Positions 21,529 through 33,450 are shown, counted from the first letter of the stretch. The stretch: DNA of 64,000 bases from Melieria omissa (GCA_963971225.1 OZ020267.1:117235891-117299890); one strand, 5' to 3'. Notes: generated by a model not told the origin, from the sequence alone. Numbers and translations are program-made.

Positions 21529-21807
21529 CCGTTTGGCTGCTGACGGATTTTTTCGGACATATGCCAAAACTGCGGCACTAATTGCGCGTGTATGGAAAAT
21601 ATGTTTGAAATATGTATATTATTACAACAATTAGAAATCATATGCTCCGCAAACGCAACGAGTCCAGTCCAGTAAAGTACAAATTTTACTGATTCAGAGC
21701 AGCGTTACTGCACAGTCAGGCGTAACAAAAAAGGAGCGGTGTCGCGCTCTTCGCATTTTTGGCACATCATAAGAGGAGCGCGATAGCGCTCCTCAGCAGT
21801 CAAACGG
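21529..21807. mobile_element. piggyBac-like MITE, CCGTTTGGCTGCTGA ends, TTAA-flanked
   Basis: CCGTTTGGCTGCTGA at 21529 and, in reverse, CCGTTTGACTGCTGA at 21807 match at 14 of 15 positions. TTAA stands on both sides (21525-21528, 21808-21811). The 279-bp interior is non-coding and contains a GAGCGCGATAGCGCTC palindrome near the right end. Confidence 0.85.
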
Positions 21808-21874
21808 TTAACTTTGAAAAGGCCCCCGACAAAGGTGCATTTCTAGCATAATTTATTTATTTATTACAAATAGC

Positions 21875-22122
21875 CAGCCGCCGTAGCTCAGCTGGCTAGT
21901 GCCTTGGGTCGCGAGTCAAATGCGACGCTCGAACCCAGGTTCAAGACTCCGTTGCTGCTAACACCGAAAAAAAAAACAACATTTTTTCTTTCGGCGGCTG
22001 TCCTTTCAGCAGGAAATGGCGGACCTCTGAGAGTAAAACTGCTTATGAAACGGCGAGTTGGGCCGTTCGGAATAGGCATAAAACTGTAGGACCCTTCCAA
22101 CCTTGTTAAAGCTAGGCCTTAA
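21875..22122 (+). mobile_element. tRNA-derived SINE, copy 2
   Basis: It starts CAGCCGCCGTAGCTCAGCTG, with A box TAGCTCAGCTGG and B box GGTTCAAGACTCC. The body is AACACCGAAAAA, the GGCGGCTGTCC segment and AACTGTAGGACCCTTCCA. It ends at GCTAGGCCTTAA without the CGGGCTGTCGTGCC tail of other copies. Confidence 0.8.
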
Positions 22123-22244
22123 GGCTGCTTCCCATAGATTCCGTTGCGTACGTGAGAGCGAAGTATTCAACTGACAGCGACGGAATGAAGGAGAGACTCG
22201 ACCCAATGAATACGTTGTCAACGGATACTACACCTTTTCAAGCT

Positions 22245-22512
22245 CGATTTCAGAAAGTGTAAAACAATTTCAGAAAGCGTAAAAGCAATTTCAGAAACCG
22301 TCAAAGCAATTTCAGAAAGCGTAAATTTAATTTCAGAAACCGTAAAAGCGATTTCGGAAACTGTAAATTCAATTTCAGATACATAAATTTAATTTCAGAA
22401 ATCGTCAATTCAATTTCAGAAAGCGTAAATTCAATTTCAGAAAACGTAAATTCAATTTCAGAAAATATAAATTCAATTTTGGAAAACGTTAATTCAATTT
22501 CAGAAACTACCT
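22245..22512. repeat. 21-bp minisatellite, about 12 copies
   Basis: Imperfect tandem units of AATTTCAGAAAGCGTAAATT (plus one base), length 21. Because 21 is a multiple of three, the minus strand is open and would read as a seven-residue repeat (SEIEFTF-like); nothing else suggests it is translated. Confidence 0.85.
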
Positions 22513-22815
22513 TTAATGTATAAAAAATGTTTTTGGAAAAATGCACTTTGCCAAATTTTGTAACTACGTCACAAATTCCATATTTTCTAAGATTTAAAAA
22601 CGGTTTGCGGATTCGAAATCAGCGCTCCCTAATTACCCTAGAACTGATGTCAAACCCATAAAAGCCATTTTGCTGTTGATCAGTGTAATCTTAGATATAC
22701 TAAATAATGTGTCAGCGAGCAGTTTGAGACAAAAAAAAAGTGTCTTTTAAGGCAAAGTGTGTCGGGAATCGCCGTAAAACAAACAGGTTTATCACATTAC
22801 CCGAACTTACTCTAA

Positions 22816-23368
22816 TACTACGTTTACATTGAGCCCAAATGCGTGATTTGTGCAAAAATTCTCAAATGCGAAGCCAAATCACGCATTTCCCCATACAAAT
22901 TGAAATTGACGAAATGACTCATTTCAACAAAACAACGAAGCAAATGCGATAAAACATGACCAATTTTATCGAACGCATCACAAAATGAAAGCTCTTTCAA
23001 AAGCTTCAAAAGCTTTTGTCCTTTTTGACAGTTCAAAATCAAAACAAACGAAAATTATCAAAATGGAAATTTTGAATGGAACTTTTCGTCTGCTTCAAGT
23101 ATGTAGAATATGCTTAGCATGTAAGGTATGTAGTATATTTGTATTCAAATGTCGCAGTGTGTAGAACATAAAGGCAGCAAAAAAGAAACAAATGATTTAG
23201 TCAGTAGCCGGAAAAGAGCTGACCTATGAGCTGCGGCAAGAGGACATGAGCATTGAGCATTTGACATTAGCTGCTAAACAAAATGAAATGCAATGCAAAT
23301 GAGGCAATGTAAACAATTTGAAATGACTCATTTGAAACTACGCATTTGGGTTCAATGTAAACGTAGTA
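22816..23368. mobile_element. MITE, TACTACGTTTACATTGA ends, TAA TSD
   Basis: TACTACGTTTACATTGAGCC at 22816 and, in reverse, TACTACGTTTACATTGAACC at 23368 are inverted ends, continuing CAAATGCGT. TAA flanks both (22813-22815, 23369-23371). Interior 553 bp, no coding domain. PIF/Harbinger-like by target. Confidence 0.8.
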
Positions 23369-23439
23369 TAAGGTTCCTATACAGAAAGACTGCAAAAAAA
23401 AAACATGAACCGATAGGCCTAATGACTTATTAATTGGTG

Positions 23440-24830
23440 GAAACATTGGAAATAAAAAATAATTAAACACACATTTTTTTTTACTTTTGTGAAAATCTTA
23501 ATTTATCGAGCTAATCCAAGGGTTAAATGTTTGTATGGAGAAACAAAATTGTTTGACCCGTTTGACTTCACACTTGGTAAAAGTATGTACTTCAAATCCG
23601 AAATAATCCAACACGTGTTTATCAGTTTTTTTAAATCGAAATCAAACGAGTAAACTATTTAACCCTTAGTCTGTATGGATAAGCATGATTTAATGGAGTT
23701 TTTGTTTTCAAACTTAGTTAAAGTGCACCAACTGATAAATAAAACGAAACGTGTTTTTTATTTTTTTCGAAAATCGAAATCTGACAGCGAATTATATAAA
23801 ACAAAAAAATTTTGTATATAGTTACGTATGTATATCTTCGAAATTTCATGATAGTAGGGGTACAAAGTTGAGAACTAACGATGACATTAGTAAAACATAA
23901 CAATTCATAGTGTCTTGATAATGTCAAAAACGGCCGGCGACAAGCCAAGTAATCCGGATTAGCGCTACCGGCGCCAAACGAATAAATATGTACAAGACGA
24001 GCGGACGGCAAAGTGTTAAGAGAAACATGATTTATTGAGCCCATTGACTTAAAATTTGCATGCAAAGCCGCGGGGCCCTGCTGGTTATGAAATGCAATTT
24101 TTTTTAATAAAAGTATGAAATTCTTCCGTGCAAAGCCGGGGTAATTGGTAGTATTTCTTATATTCCAGGAATTTCGTGAAATTTGAGAAAAATTTGTATT
24201 TTAAAAAGAATTCATTTCTTAACTTGAAGTTTACAAAACAAAACCTTAACTGAAATAATAATAAAACTTAAAATGAAATTAAAAAAATGAACTACTTATT
24301 ACAGTAAATAACTAAAATTTGCTCCAAGTTTTCTAGGGTCAGTATATACAATGCCTATGCCGTACACCAGCTCGTGGAGTACCAAAACGTTAATTATTCT
24401 TGTATGCTGTACTCAGCAATGCCCAAAAAAAAAAATAGCTTAGTGAGCCAAACTACAACACCCTCAATTATGATCGTAAGAACATCATTCTCGAAATAAC
24501 AAAAGTCTGGGCTTGTCCAAATTGACCCCCGTCCCTCCCAACCTCTGTACATACAGGAGCACATCAACCTCACTCTTGTTCATTTGTATAGAAGAACATA
24601 AGTCTTTATGAATATGTTTACATACATACTTACGCCAAATACGGCAAAAAATTAAAAAAACATGCAAAAATATGCCAACATATGACAAAAATAGGCAAAT
24701 ATGCAGTGCATATGTTAGCTCAATCTTAATATTTTTCAATAAAAATAGTCTGTCTTGGCCCCGTTCCCCCCGTGAGCTCCAAAAAGATATGCACTTGCAT
24801 ATAATTCCGATCCCTAGTCATAACTAAAAA
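23440..24830 (-). repeat. long dispersed repeat, copy B
   Basis: Second copy of the repeat at 18770-20222. It includes the sequence ACGTATGTATATCTTCGAAA (near 23822) that preserves the unoccupied target of the Tc1 element at 4923-6691, and CAAACGAATAAATATG near 23976 that preserves the unoccupied target of the MITE at 3681-4770. Confidence 0.6.
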
Positions 24831-25004
24831 TGTTTGATTTTCTAGTGTAAAATAAAAAGTTGTTACTTATCCTGTAGCATAATCTGTAAGGATTTTCTTA
24901 TTTATACGTTATTAAAAAATGGTTTTTAGCTCGAAAACAGTTTTTAACGTTTTCTGAAAAATTAAACATTTTGAGCTGTCACTTTTGAAGTGGGTGTGCG
25001 ATTT
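24831..25004. mobile_element. half copy of the CGCACACCCACTTC MITE
   Basis: It matches the right part of 3681-4770 (GATTTTCTAGTGTAAAAT, ACTTATCCTGTAGCATAATC, GTCACTTTTGAAGTGGGTGT) and ends GTGTGCG at 25004, followed by ATTTC. It lacks the nested CACTACTCGAC element. Confidence 0.7.
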
Positions 25005-25077
25005 CATCTCAATCGGCTGTGGTTTTTGCTTGATTGTGACTCAAAAAAGCAACGTCAAATTGGTTTTTATATAATAG

Positions 25078-25430
25078 TGTTACGAAAATCAGCTAGGCCA
25101 CCTCAACGTAGGCTATATGTTTCTCTGGATTGTGCTCAAAAATAAAACACACTAAAATTCTTCAACGCAGCTCTACAACAGTAGTCACTTTATTTACAAT
25201 TTCACACTTTACTGTCTTTACACTTGTTACTTATTGGACTACTCCGTGTTGCACCTTTACTTGCTAAAACCAAATTCTTCCCTCTGCGATGCACCCGGTT
25301 GCCTTTTATACTTGTTGGCTTACCGCGCAGATTGTTCTCGCACATTCTGATTGGACTCAAAAGTTCCAGTTTCATCCGAGAAATCTTTGCGAATGTTCTA
25401 GCGAAATTATCAGGCCCCTTAAAGTATGCC
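25078..25430 (-). mobile_element. LTR (family 2), copy 1
   Basis: It begins TGTTACGAAAATCAGCTAGG at 25078 (the 3' end on the minus strand) and aligns with 55189-55503 through GGATTGTGCTCAA, TATTGGACTACTCC and ATTATCAGGCCCC. It shares the terminal TGTTACGAAAAT with LTR family 1. The outer limit is unclear beyond 25430. No internal region adjoins it. Confidence 0.6.
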
Positions 25431-26375
25431 TTGCACAGTGACAGCAAGCAGTATCATCACAATGGTATAAAAAAGCCCATAATACATATAACAAGTATAG
25501 ATTTAAACGTAAAAGAGAATGTGTTGTTTAATGAAAACCTCTCGCGTGCATTATATAATTTTTTTTACGATTTAATCTGGTTTTCTTTTAAAAATGCTGA
25601 AAAATAAAATAGCACGGAATTAGGTATACATCAACACGGAATTAGGAACACAAGAAAATTTTTGTAGTGTATTAGGGATGATAACATATTTTAGAAAAGT
25701 ATTATAAAATTTGCAAATCCAATGCAACAAATTTATATTTTACAATTTAAAAAAAAAAGAAAAAATTTATATTATTGTAAAACACTTGAAATTAGAGTAC
25801 ATCTTTTTACTGGGCCACAATTATTCGCTGGTTTTTGATCTGCCTTAACATGCCGGAATATGGCGCATTTACCTTAATTGTATTATAACTATTTAGCTCT
25901 ATTCACAATCCTGTTAACATGGTCTTGCATCGTAGCATTTGGTAATTGGTATGGCATATTTTTACTTTACATTAACAAAATACACAGAGATGCATTTGCT
26001 TTACCCTTGTAATTATGCAACACTTACAACCCATAGTTTATATTTACTGCAAATGCAACACCGAACTGCAAAACTGACAGCTGTTGGAAAAAGAAGCAAA
26101 GGACGAAAAACATACCTGAAAGCTTGGAAAACGAAGAAACGAATTAAACAGAGGAGGACATAAATAAAATACTAAATTATTTCCAAGTAGGTCTCGAAAT
26201 TAAAGGTAAGGAAAGGCTTCTAGCTACCTTAATTCACAATAGTTGTGAGTTTTGCGTGTGGCAACAACTGTTGCCAACTAAACATAAAAAGACACACAAC
26301 TGATGGCGAATGTATTGGACAGATTTGCAATCTCAAATGCACAAGATTGTGCACAAGGCTAGTATTTTTGTATTG
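25431..26375. other. chico intron, no recognised gene
   Basis: AT-rich sequence. Short open frames here (for example 25939-26163, ending in a lysine-rich stretch) have no recognisable domain and no splice context, so I do not call them genes. Confidence 0.4.
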
Positions 26376-26560
26376 CAATACTAGCTGGGCCCCGTGGCTT
26401 TGCACGCAAGTTCTCTTGTTTCCCGCATACAAATTCTTAACCTATTGTTGACCCTGTCAGGTTTTGATTTAAAAAACATCTAACTATCTTTGATTTCAAA
26501 TATTTTCACCAATTTTAAAGTCAAAAGCCCATTAAATTATGTGTTTTTATATTTAATAAT
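26376..26560 (+). repeat. Helentron-like repeat terminus
   Basis: ACTAGCTGGGCCCCGTGGCT at 26378, then TTGCACGCAAGTTC, resembles the conserved 5' ends of fly non-autonomous Helentrons and the ends at 3610, 19340 and 24075. It is followed by AACCTATTGTTGACCCTGTC, also seen in the degenerate block at 29350-29830. Confidence 0.4.
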
Positions 26561-26612
26561 AGTTAATAATACATATTAATTGACTGGCACGACAGCCCGA
26601 TTACGAGACTTA

Positions 26613-29049
26613 GCCTAGGCGTATACGGAGACGCAGGCCGCGGAACACAGCACAGGGCAGCGCAACGCAAATTAAGCTGTGTTACGCAGCAAATGTTTGA
26701 ACAGCGTATACCAATCTCGGAAAACCAGCACACGTGTTCCGTATTCATTCCATAAACCCAGTAATATGAGTTATTTGTCTGAATCTGACTTTGAAATATA
26801 ACCTATATACTATAATTTGAGTGTAATATGGGCTGTCCACGCACTTTTTCAATTTATTCTAGAATTTTTGCAAGAGAACGTGTTGGCTGCGCGTAGGAAA
26901 CTGTATTTCAACTACAACGCGACGCAGTTGTGCGCAGGCACGTCTCTCCGCCGGACGCGACTATGTCGCTGTATACGCTGTCATATGGTACTGCATTATT
27001 TACAAAAAATTGAGCTACGCTGAGCTGTACTGCGTGTGCGGCCTGCGTGTCCGGACACGCAGGCCGTATACAGCGACATAGTCGCGTGCGGTGGAGAGAC
27101 GTGCCTGCGCACAACTGCGTCTCGTTGCACAGTGGGGTAATTGATGCCGAAAGTGCCGATTAATTCCCCCTGGCTATTTAGATATGAAATAACTACTAAG
27201 TTTAGTTAATTGAACATTATAAAGTAAAAAACAAATGTTTTTGGGTATACTTTAGTGGACATTTTTTAAGAAACGGTAAAAAACTAACATAGTAAAAAAA
27301 AAATTTGAAAAATGAATTTTAAGTTGAACAGTTTAATTAAAACATTTCATCGCCGTCTCTTGCAGCCAATTTAGTTTCATCATTAAAATCATCATTATCA
27401 TCATCATCATAATCTTCATCAGCATCATAATCATCACCGTCACCATTATCATCATTCGTCATTTGTCAACTCCATAGCATCTTTGGGCATATACTGCACT
27501 TTTTTTTTTGGCAATTTTCTTATTTCGTCATTGACTCTTTCTTTTTCGTTTTTAGAAACTGCTGCAGATTCCTTGACGAATTCAATTTTTAACGGCCTAC
27601 AAAATCGTGTAGATGCGGGTCGCGGGTTTTGCCATATAATTTTTTTTTCCACAAAACATTCGAAGTGGAACAATTTTGAAAACACGCAATAAACACATTT
27701 TCAGTTTTGGCTTAATTCTGGAGTTCAAGTTAATTTCTGAGCTTTCCTGTATTCATAGACCTATAGTAGAATTTTATGGCGAATATTTTCGTGATACATT
27801 TTGTCCTTAAAAAGTTCTGTTTTACAGGACATTTTTGACATTTTACAAAAAAAAGGGTCAAAGTGACCCATAAAAATAGGAGCTACAGGGTTAAAATGCT
27901 CCACAAAAATGTTCCTCGTAGTGTTTTACACCAAATTGCTGAACACATCATATACCTAAAATGTGTTGTTACATGGTTTTCGTATGCCGAATCACCATAA
28001 GAATGGGCGAAAAGGGGAAAACTTTGACCCCCCCTAAAAAAAAATTCAGACGTAAACTTTCAAAACGCCGATACACGTATATTTTTTTTTGGCCCCCTCT
28101 ACCAGAATCCGTTGTCAGAACCTTGTTATTTTGAAAAAGACTTGATTTTGTTGTGCAGTGTTATCAATTTCGTTTGCACAATGCATGCATGAGGCCCTTG
28201 GGTGCGCACACAAAAATCGAAATGCTGGAAAAGTGCGCAACATCGCGCAACTTTTTTTTTCATAAAATGTTACTGAAATATCTAAGCTATATGCTAAGGA
28301 AAACAGTTTTGCCCGACCTCACAAGACTCACAACTATATGTCTATGAAAAGGTAAAAAATTAGACAATTATTATGCTTTTAAACAAAAAATTAAATGAAA
28401 TACTTATAAACATTTTTTAGCAAAACCAAATACACATTGCATTGCTGAAATACCTGAACATGAAGGCTGCATCATTAATTTTTCAATAGTTTTTCAAATT
28501 CACACAAAGAAATCGTTTTTAAGTGACGACAAAAACACGTTTATCGCTGTGCGCACAAAAACTGAAAATAAATGTCAACTTTCAGAGTGCTTTGCGGGAA
28601 AACGGTAAACTATTTTGCAACAACTCTTTCACAAAGTGATACAGAATTTTATCCCCTTTAACCCGGTACCAAAAACATAGTTGTATCTTGATTTTTCATT
28701 TTTGAATTAATCGGCACTTTACTTATATATTACCCCACTGTGCGTTGTAGTTGAAATACAGTTTCCTACGCGGAGCCGACACGTTCTCTTGCAAAAATTG
28801 AAGAATAAATTGAAAAAGTGCGTGGACAGCCCATATTACACTCAAATTATATTATATAAGTTATATTTCAAAGTCTAATTCAGACAAATAACTCTTTTTA
28901 CTGGGTTTATGGAATGAATACGGAACACGTGTGCGGGTTTTCCGAGACTCGTATACGCTGTTCAAACATTTGCTGCGTAACACAGTTTAATTTGCGTTGT
29001 GCTGCCCTGTGCTGTGTTGCGCGGCCTGCGTCTCCGTATACGCCTAGGC
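26613..29049. mobile_element. long-TIR element, GCCTAGGCGTATACGGAG ends, TAA-type TSD
   Basis: The ends GCCTAGGCGTATACGGAGAC and complement begin inverted arms of about 300 bp (26613-26918 versus 28741-29049). TTA and TAA stand outside (SINE consensus TAA). The inner part of the left side (26919-27129) is itself a hairpin built around TATACAGCGACATAGTCGCG. There is no transposase. PIF/Harbinger-like by target. Interrupted by the element at 27130-28740. Confidence 0.8.
27130..28740. mobile_element. hAT-like element, CAGTGGGGTAAT ends, nested
   Basis: CAGTGGGGTAATTGATG at 27130 and ATTACCCCACTG ending at 28740 are inverted ends, and an inner GTGCCGATTAATT is also mirrored. The flanks CTCGTTGCA and TGCGTTGTA look like an imperfect 8-9 bp duplication of CGCGTTGTA in the opposite arm of the surrounding element. 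A (ATC)n-type run lies at 27375-27460. No complete transposase. A second, less complete copy is at 49395-52440. Confidence 0.65.
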
Positions 29050-29349
29050 TAAGGCCTTGCTACCCGCAACCATCCGTGTTGTGCGTGCGAATTATTTACA
29101 AGGTTGGAAGGGACCTACAGTTTTATGCTCATTCCGAAGGGCGAGTTGGGAGCTTTTTCATAGGCAATTTTACTCTCAAAGGTTTGCCATTTCCTGCTGA
29201 GAGGACAGCCGCCGAAAGAAAAATTGTTGTTTTTCTTTTTTCGGTGTTAACGCAACGAAGTCTTGAACCTAGGTTTGAGCGTCGCATTTGACTCACGGCC
29301 CAACACACTGTCCAGCTGAGCTACGGCGGCTGTCCACATTTTTACATTT

Positions 29350-29830
29350 ACTCTAAACAAATTCTTAACAGCTGGTCCACCATGGTAAATTTTGATTTTC
29401 AAAAATATGAAAAGCACGTTTTAGTTATTTCCCGATTGAAGTGATTTTGCTTAGTTTGAAGTCAAAAGACCCAAAAAATCTTGTTCAAAAAAGTGAAAAA
29501 CACGTGTCAAATTATTCCTCATTAAGAGTACCTCCACCAAGTTTGAATAGAACCATTAATTTATGGTTTTCACCGTGTTTTCATATATACGAAAACCCGT
29601 CGTTTTAATCCCGTCCGATTTTAATATTTGGAAAAAATGAAAACACGTATCGAGTTATTTTACACTTGAAATAGTTTCACAAATTGTGAAGCAGAAAGGC
29701 TTAACACATTTTGTTTTTCCATACATACTTTTAACCCGTCCTTGATCCAGTCAGATTTAGATTTTGAAAATAATGAGAAACATGTGTCTAATTGTTTTTT
29801 GATTTTAAGTCAGTCTCCGACTAGTTTTCG
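29350..29830. repeat. degenerate AT-rich repeat block
   Basis: Blocks of about 110-120 bp recur here with AAAACACGT-type cores, as in the long repeats at 18770 and 23440. Non-coding. Confidence 0.4.
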
Positions 29831-30169
29831 TATTGAGCAGACGTCCTAATCTCTAACTATTCTCGCTTCATTTCTCTTTACGCCGCTTATATGCTTCCAC
29901 TACAATTCACGTGGTTTAGTTACTGTCTCACTTCGCTAACTTAATCAAAACTATATAGGTGAAAGTTTCTAAGTAAAACAATGGCTTCCGGGCCGCCAAA
30001 CCTAGTTGAAAATCGTTTATATCTACGACAAACTTTTGGCACAGAATTCCTGTTTTGAAGTACACCGCTCCCTAAACCTTATCTGCAAAGACATCTTATC
30101 CATTTCGGAGCTCCGAATTTGTATCAGCCTACAAATTTCAAAAACAAATTGACGGTCAAATGACGGATT

Positions 30170-30440
30170 TGCCAACTACTTGGGCACACAGCAAAACATT
30201 GCAAGCGATCATCCACGTGCGAGCAATGCACCCTCCCTCCCCACGCTCTATTCGACTGCACTTATTGCGCTAATTGTGCTGCTGAACACCTAACCACTAC
30301 CACTGTCACCACTACTGTCACCACCGAAACTCCAACCAAATCAGCAACTAAATTTCACGCCACCTCACAAAACGATCTTGCCACTAACCCCTTGTCCTTA
30401 TCTCAAAATATTACATCACAATCACGCACGCAGGAACACA
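30170..30440 (+). pseudogene. non-LTR ORF1 zinc-knuckle fragment (I/jockey-type)
   Basis: One frame encodes CQLLGHTAKHCKRSSTCEQC, then TLPPHALFDCTYCANCAAEH and a Thr-rich tail. The cysteines and histidines follow the CCHC knuckle plus a second C-x2-C...C-x2-C group found in ORF1 of I- and jockey-type elements. A stop lies just before the first cysteine and no ORF2 follows; the element is cut by the small repeat at 30446. Confidence 0.6.
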
Positions 30441-30445
30441 TAACT

Positions 30446-30632
30446 GGGGTACGGAATTATATGCAAGTGCATATTTTTTTGGAGCTTCCGATTTGAACAG
30501 GACCAACACAGAAACTTTTTTTATTGAAAAATATAAGGAATGAGCTAACATATGCACTGCACATTTGCATATGTTTGCATATTTTGTATATTTTTGAATT
30601 TTTTGCATATAAATCCGATACCTACACATAAC
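30446..30632. repeat. small ATGCA-rich MITE-like repeat
   Basis: GGGTACGGAATTATATGCAA at its left end and GCATATAAATCCGATACCTA at its right are roughly inverted. Related ends occur at 7010, 18350, 20135 and 24785. Length about 187 bp. Confidence 0.55.
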
Positions 30633-30673
30633 TAACAACACAAACGGTATACAATCAACCCCAAAATACATAG

Positions 30674-31554
30674 GCGCATAATCATAGTCCCGCGGCTTTA
30701 GTTAGCAAAAGACTAAAAAGATAAAGTCGACTTTAATTTTTCAGTTACCATAGTCAGTTTAGAACATGCTTCTACGTAGCAGCGACTTTTTGAAACAGCA
30801 AACGAAAGCAACGGCAACTCTGCAAAAACTAGCGATTCGGAGTTACAAATGAGAATGTATTTTCGGAATTATACCCATACCGATTTATTTTGTAATAAAT
30901 TATTTTGCAATATTTGTTTTCCTGAACACTAATTAGCAGTTAAAAATGGACGACTACGCTCGGCTACTTGTGAAAAACAGACGGCAGCCTAAAAAATCGA
31001 CTGCACAATTTTCCGAGGATTAATCTGCCCAGCTCTGACATAAACAAAACAAACAAACAGCTGATCGATATGAAAATTGTTGCCTACTTTACGGTGTAAA
31101 GAAAACAATTGTATTCTATTGCCGCTTGGTTCTTGAATGTTCAAAACATCAATTGCAAACTGAGCAGCAACTTTATTGACCGGCAACGACTATAGAGGTC
31201 TTCGTCATCGAACTCGAAGGGATCCATCCGGCTTTTATATACTTTTCGCCGTCTCAGCACAATATCGTCGTTCATAATATTGAAACCTCTTTCAATTTCC
31301 TCGAAATGAAACATTTGACATTTTTTTTTAGTTTTTTTTCGTTTTTTGAATTTAAAGTATTTTGAAAAAGTGCCATTTCTGCTCATTTTGACTTATTGCT
31401 AACTGGTTTAGCAACAGCTTTTGTATGCTTTAAAGAGTACACTTTAAGCGTTAAAGTATGCTCTAACTCGACTATAATTGATTTAATGCCTACTTTATTT
31501 GAAAGTATACTTTCCTGATCTTAAAGTGTACTTTATTGCGACTATGATTATGCG
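30674..31554 (-). mobile_element. Harbinger-like element, GCGCATAATCATAGTC ends
   Basis: GCGCATAATCATAGTC at 30674 and GACTATGATTATGCGT ending at 31554 are inverted ends. On the minus strand 31386-30989 encodes MDPFEFDDEDLYSRCR, then NKVAAQFAIDVLN, similar to the N-terminal region of PIF/Harbinger transposases. The catalytic core is absent. The target duplication could not be resolved. Confidence 0.55.
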
Positions 31555-31559
31555 TCAAT

Positions 31560-31960
31560 AACGCTACGCAACACACAATAAACCACTTGATGCACATGGA
31601 TGACATACAAATATACGCTGCAACAACACAACAAATGGAAAGTCTCTTAACATTAACAGAACAATTCACCCTTGAAACATCCATGGAGTTTGGTGTAGAA
31701 AACTGCAAACTACTCAATATAGACAAGGGAAAAATAGAAATAAATGAACCGGAAACCCTAAAAATGAATACATGAACTCAACACAGTTATACAAATACCT
31801 AAGTATAGAACAGAACAACATGATAAACCACTAATACATAGAGAAACAAATGCAGAAAAAATACACAAATAGACTCAACAAGATTTTAAAAACAACGCAC
31901 AAATAGAAAACCAAAGAAAATCTTTCCACTTAAAAAATACTACGCTACATAGGACAATAC
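31560..31960 (+). pseudogene. R2/R4-like reverse transcriptase fragment
   Basis: The frame reads LMHMDDIQIYAATTQQMESL, then FTLETSMEFGVENCKLLNID and, after a shift, TQLYKYLSIEQNNMINH. The MDDI tetrad is the RT catalytic box and the YKYLSIEQ phrase is typical of R2/R4-type insect elements. The aspartates are intact, but only the C-terminal half of RT is present. Confidence 0.65.
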
Positions 31961-32261
31961 CCTGCAAGAACACTATAGATAAAATGGTTAATCATTAAAC
32001 CTATAGTGCTGATAGAAATTTCCACCAGAATTCTCATCAGTTCTGAAGAGCCGTGTGAAAATTCTGATAGAAACTCAGGTACCCTGGTGGCAATTCCCAG
32101 AAACTCACCTAAATCTACTTGGATTTTGTTACATATTCTTTAAAAAATTGATTCAGTTAAAATAGTTTTACTGAAATGTGTATTGTAAAATATTGTCTAT
32201 AAGTAACTGTTCTGCCAATCATTTTTTTGTTTTCATAAAAATGGCACAATTTGAGGTGGCA

Positions 32262-33450
32262 ATTCACATAAACTCAGTACATAAAAAAATATAAAATTGC
32301 ATACAGTAAAAATGTTTCATAGCTCAAGAAACTGTAAATAGTTTTTTTTTTTTTAAACAATTTGTCTGTTTCCCATTACGGTTTAAAATATTTTAGGCAC
32401 AAATAAAATAATATTCTGAAGTTTGTGCCGGTATGCAAGCCACAACGTATTTAATCGCTTTTTTAAAGCCAATCTTTGAATAAAACTGTCGTTCTTTTGC
32501 GTAAACATCTCCAGCAAGAACCCAAAGGTGATCGATGTGATGTAAGTCAAGAATTCGAACTGGCCAATAAAAAAAATTTAATGTTTTTGTCTTTGAAAAA
32601 GTTTTTTGTTTTTCTAGAACTTTGAACTGCAGCATTTTCCTGCTGAAAAATAAATTCAGGCCCATACAATTTTTCTGATTATTCTATTATCATTACGTTT
32701 AAAAGTTCGTAGTCAATGTAGAAGTTAATTTTTTCAGAAACGCACGCAAATTAAATCGTACCATACATGGCAATGCCGGCCCAAACCATTATATCACCTG
32801 ATAATATCCGGCTCATACAGACTTCCTTTTCAACCAACTAGCTAAGCTACGCTAAAAGTATTAAATGCCGTCAGTACTTTCTAAAATGAACGGTTTTTGT
32901 AACTAAACAAAACTTATGACAACCGTTCGCGCCTCTAGTTTCTCGGCGAATTACATTATTTTGGGTTTAAGGCTAACAGTCAAAGGGGTTTTTTGGGGTG
33001 TTTAGTATAAACATCGCGGTTTGAATTTTTCAAAATTTGTCGAACATGTCGGGGCTTTATAGACAGATCTATTCTGCGAACACACTCCTTCGACATCAGA
33101 TTTTCTTTTATTCCCAATGCCGTTATCACACGTTTTTGCCTTACGATAATTTTCGTGTTTCGGTCATATCTTACGTGTTTCCCATAAGATCCGCGTAATT
33201 TTGAATAACGACACACTGGTGTCTCAGACCTGCCTATTTTATCCGCTATTTCCCGTTTTGAAAACTCTTATTATGTGAATGCATTAGTTTTTCCCTTTTC
33301 TTCAGATAGCAATTACTAAGAAAATATAAATTTTACTTTTTTAATGATACAAAAATCGACTTAAAACAGTTTATAAAGGCAAAACATACCTCAAATTACT
33401 TATATTTGTGTTTCACTGATGAATTTGAATCGCTGAGTTTATGTGAACTA
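32262..33450 (-). mobile_element. Tc1-like transposon relic
   Basis: TTCACATAAACTCAG at 32262 and CTGAGTTTATGTGAA ending near 33450 are inverted and enclose Tc1-type coding on the minus strand. The same left-end sequence is repeated at 56519-56720. Precise ends and TA sites were not resolved. Confidence 0.55.
32393..33216 (-). pseudogene. Tc1-like transposase, degenerate
   Basis: The N-terminal part (33216-32980) reads GSYGKHVRYDRNTKIIVRQK, then LMSKECVRRIDLSIKPRHVR, a Tc1 helix-turn-helix region. The C-terminal part (32590-32393) reads YWPVRILDLHHIDHLWVLAG and DVYAKERQFYSK. It corresponds to the WPA-SPDLNPIENLW block, with the motif eroded (P and N lost). The central part is unreadable. Not functional. 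Confidence 0.75.

Larger units (their letters stand above)
26561..29333 (-). mobile_element. tRNA-derived SINE, copy 3, split by a nested transposon
   Basis: The SINE tail and CGGGCTGTCGTGCCAGTC end lie at 26561-26612. The rest resumes at 29050 and runs to the tRNA-like head ending at 29333 (A box TAGCTCAGCTGG on the minus strand). Joined, the pieces give the same order as the uninterrupted copies at 9345 and 34657. The gap is the TAA-flanked element 26613-29049. Confidence 0.85.

Noticed and set aside
27375..27460. CRISPR-like or coding Asp-rich repeat
   Set aside because: It is a simple ATC-type run inside a transposon; no spacers and no conserved frame.
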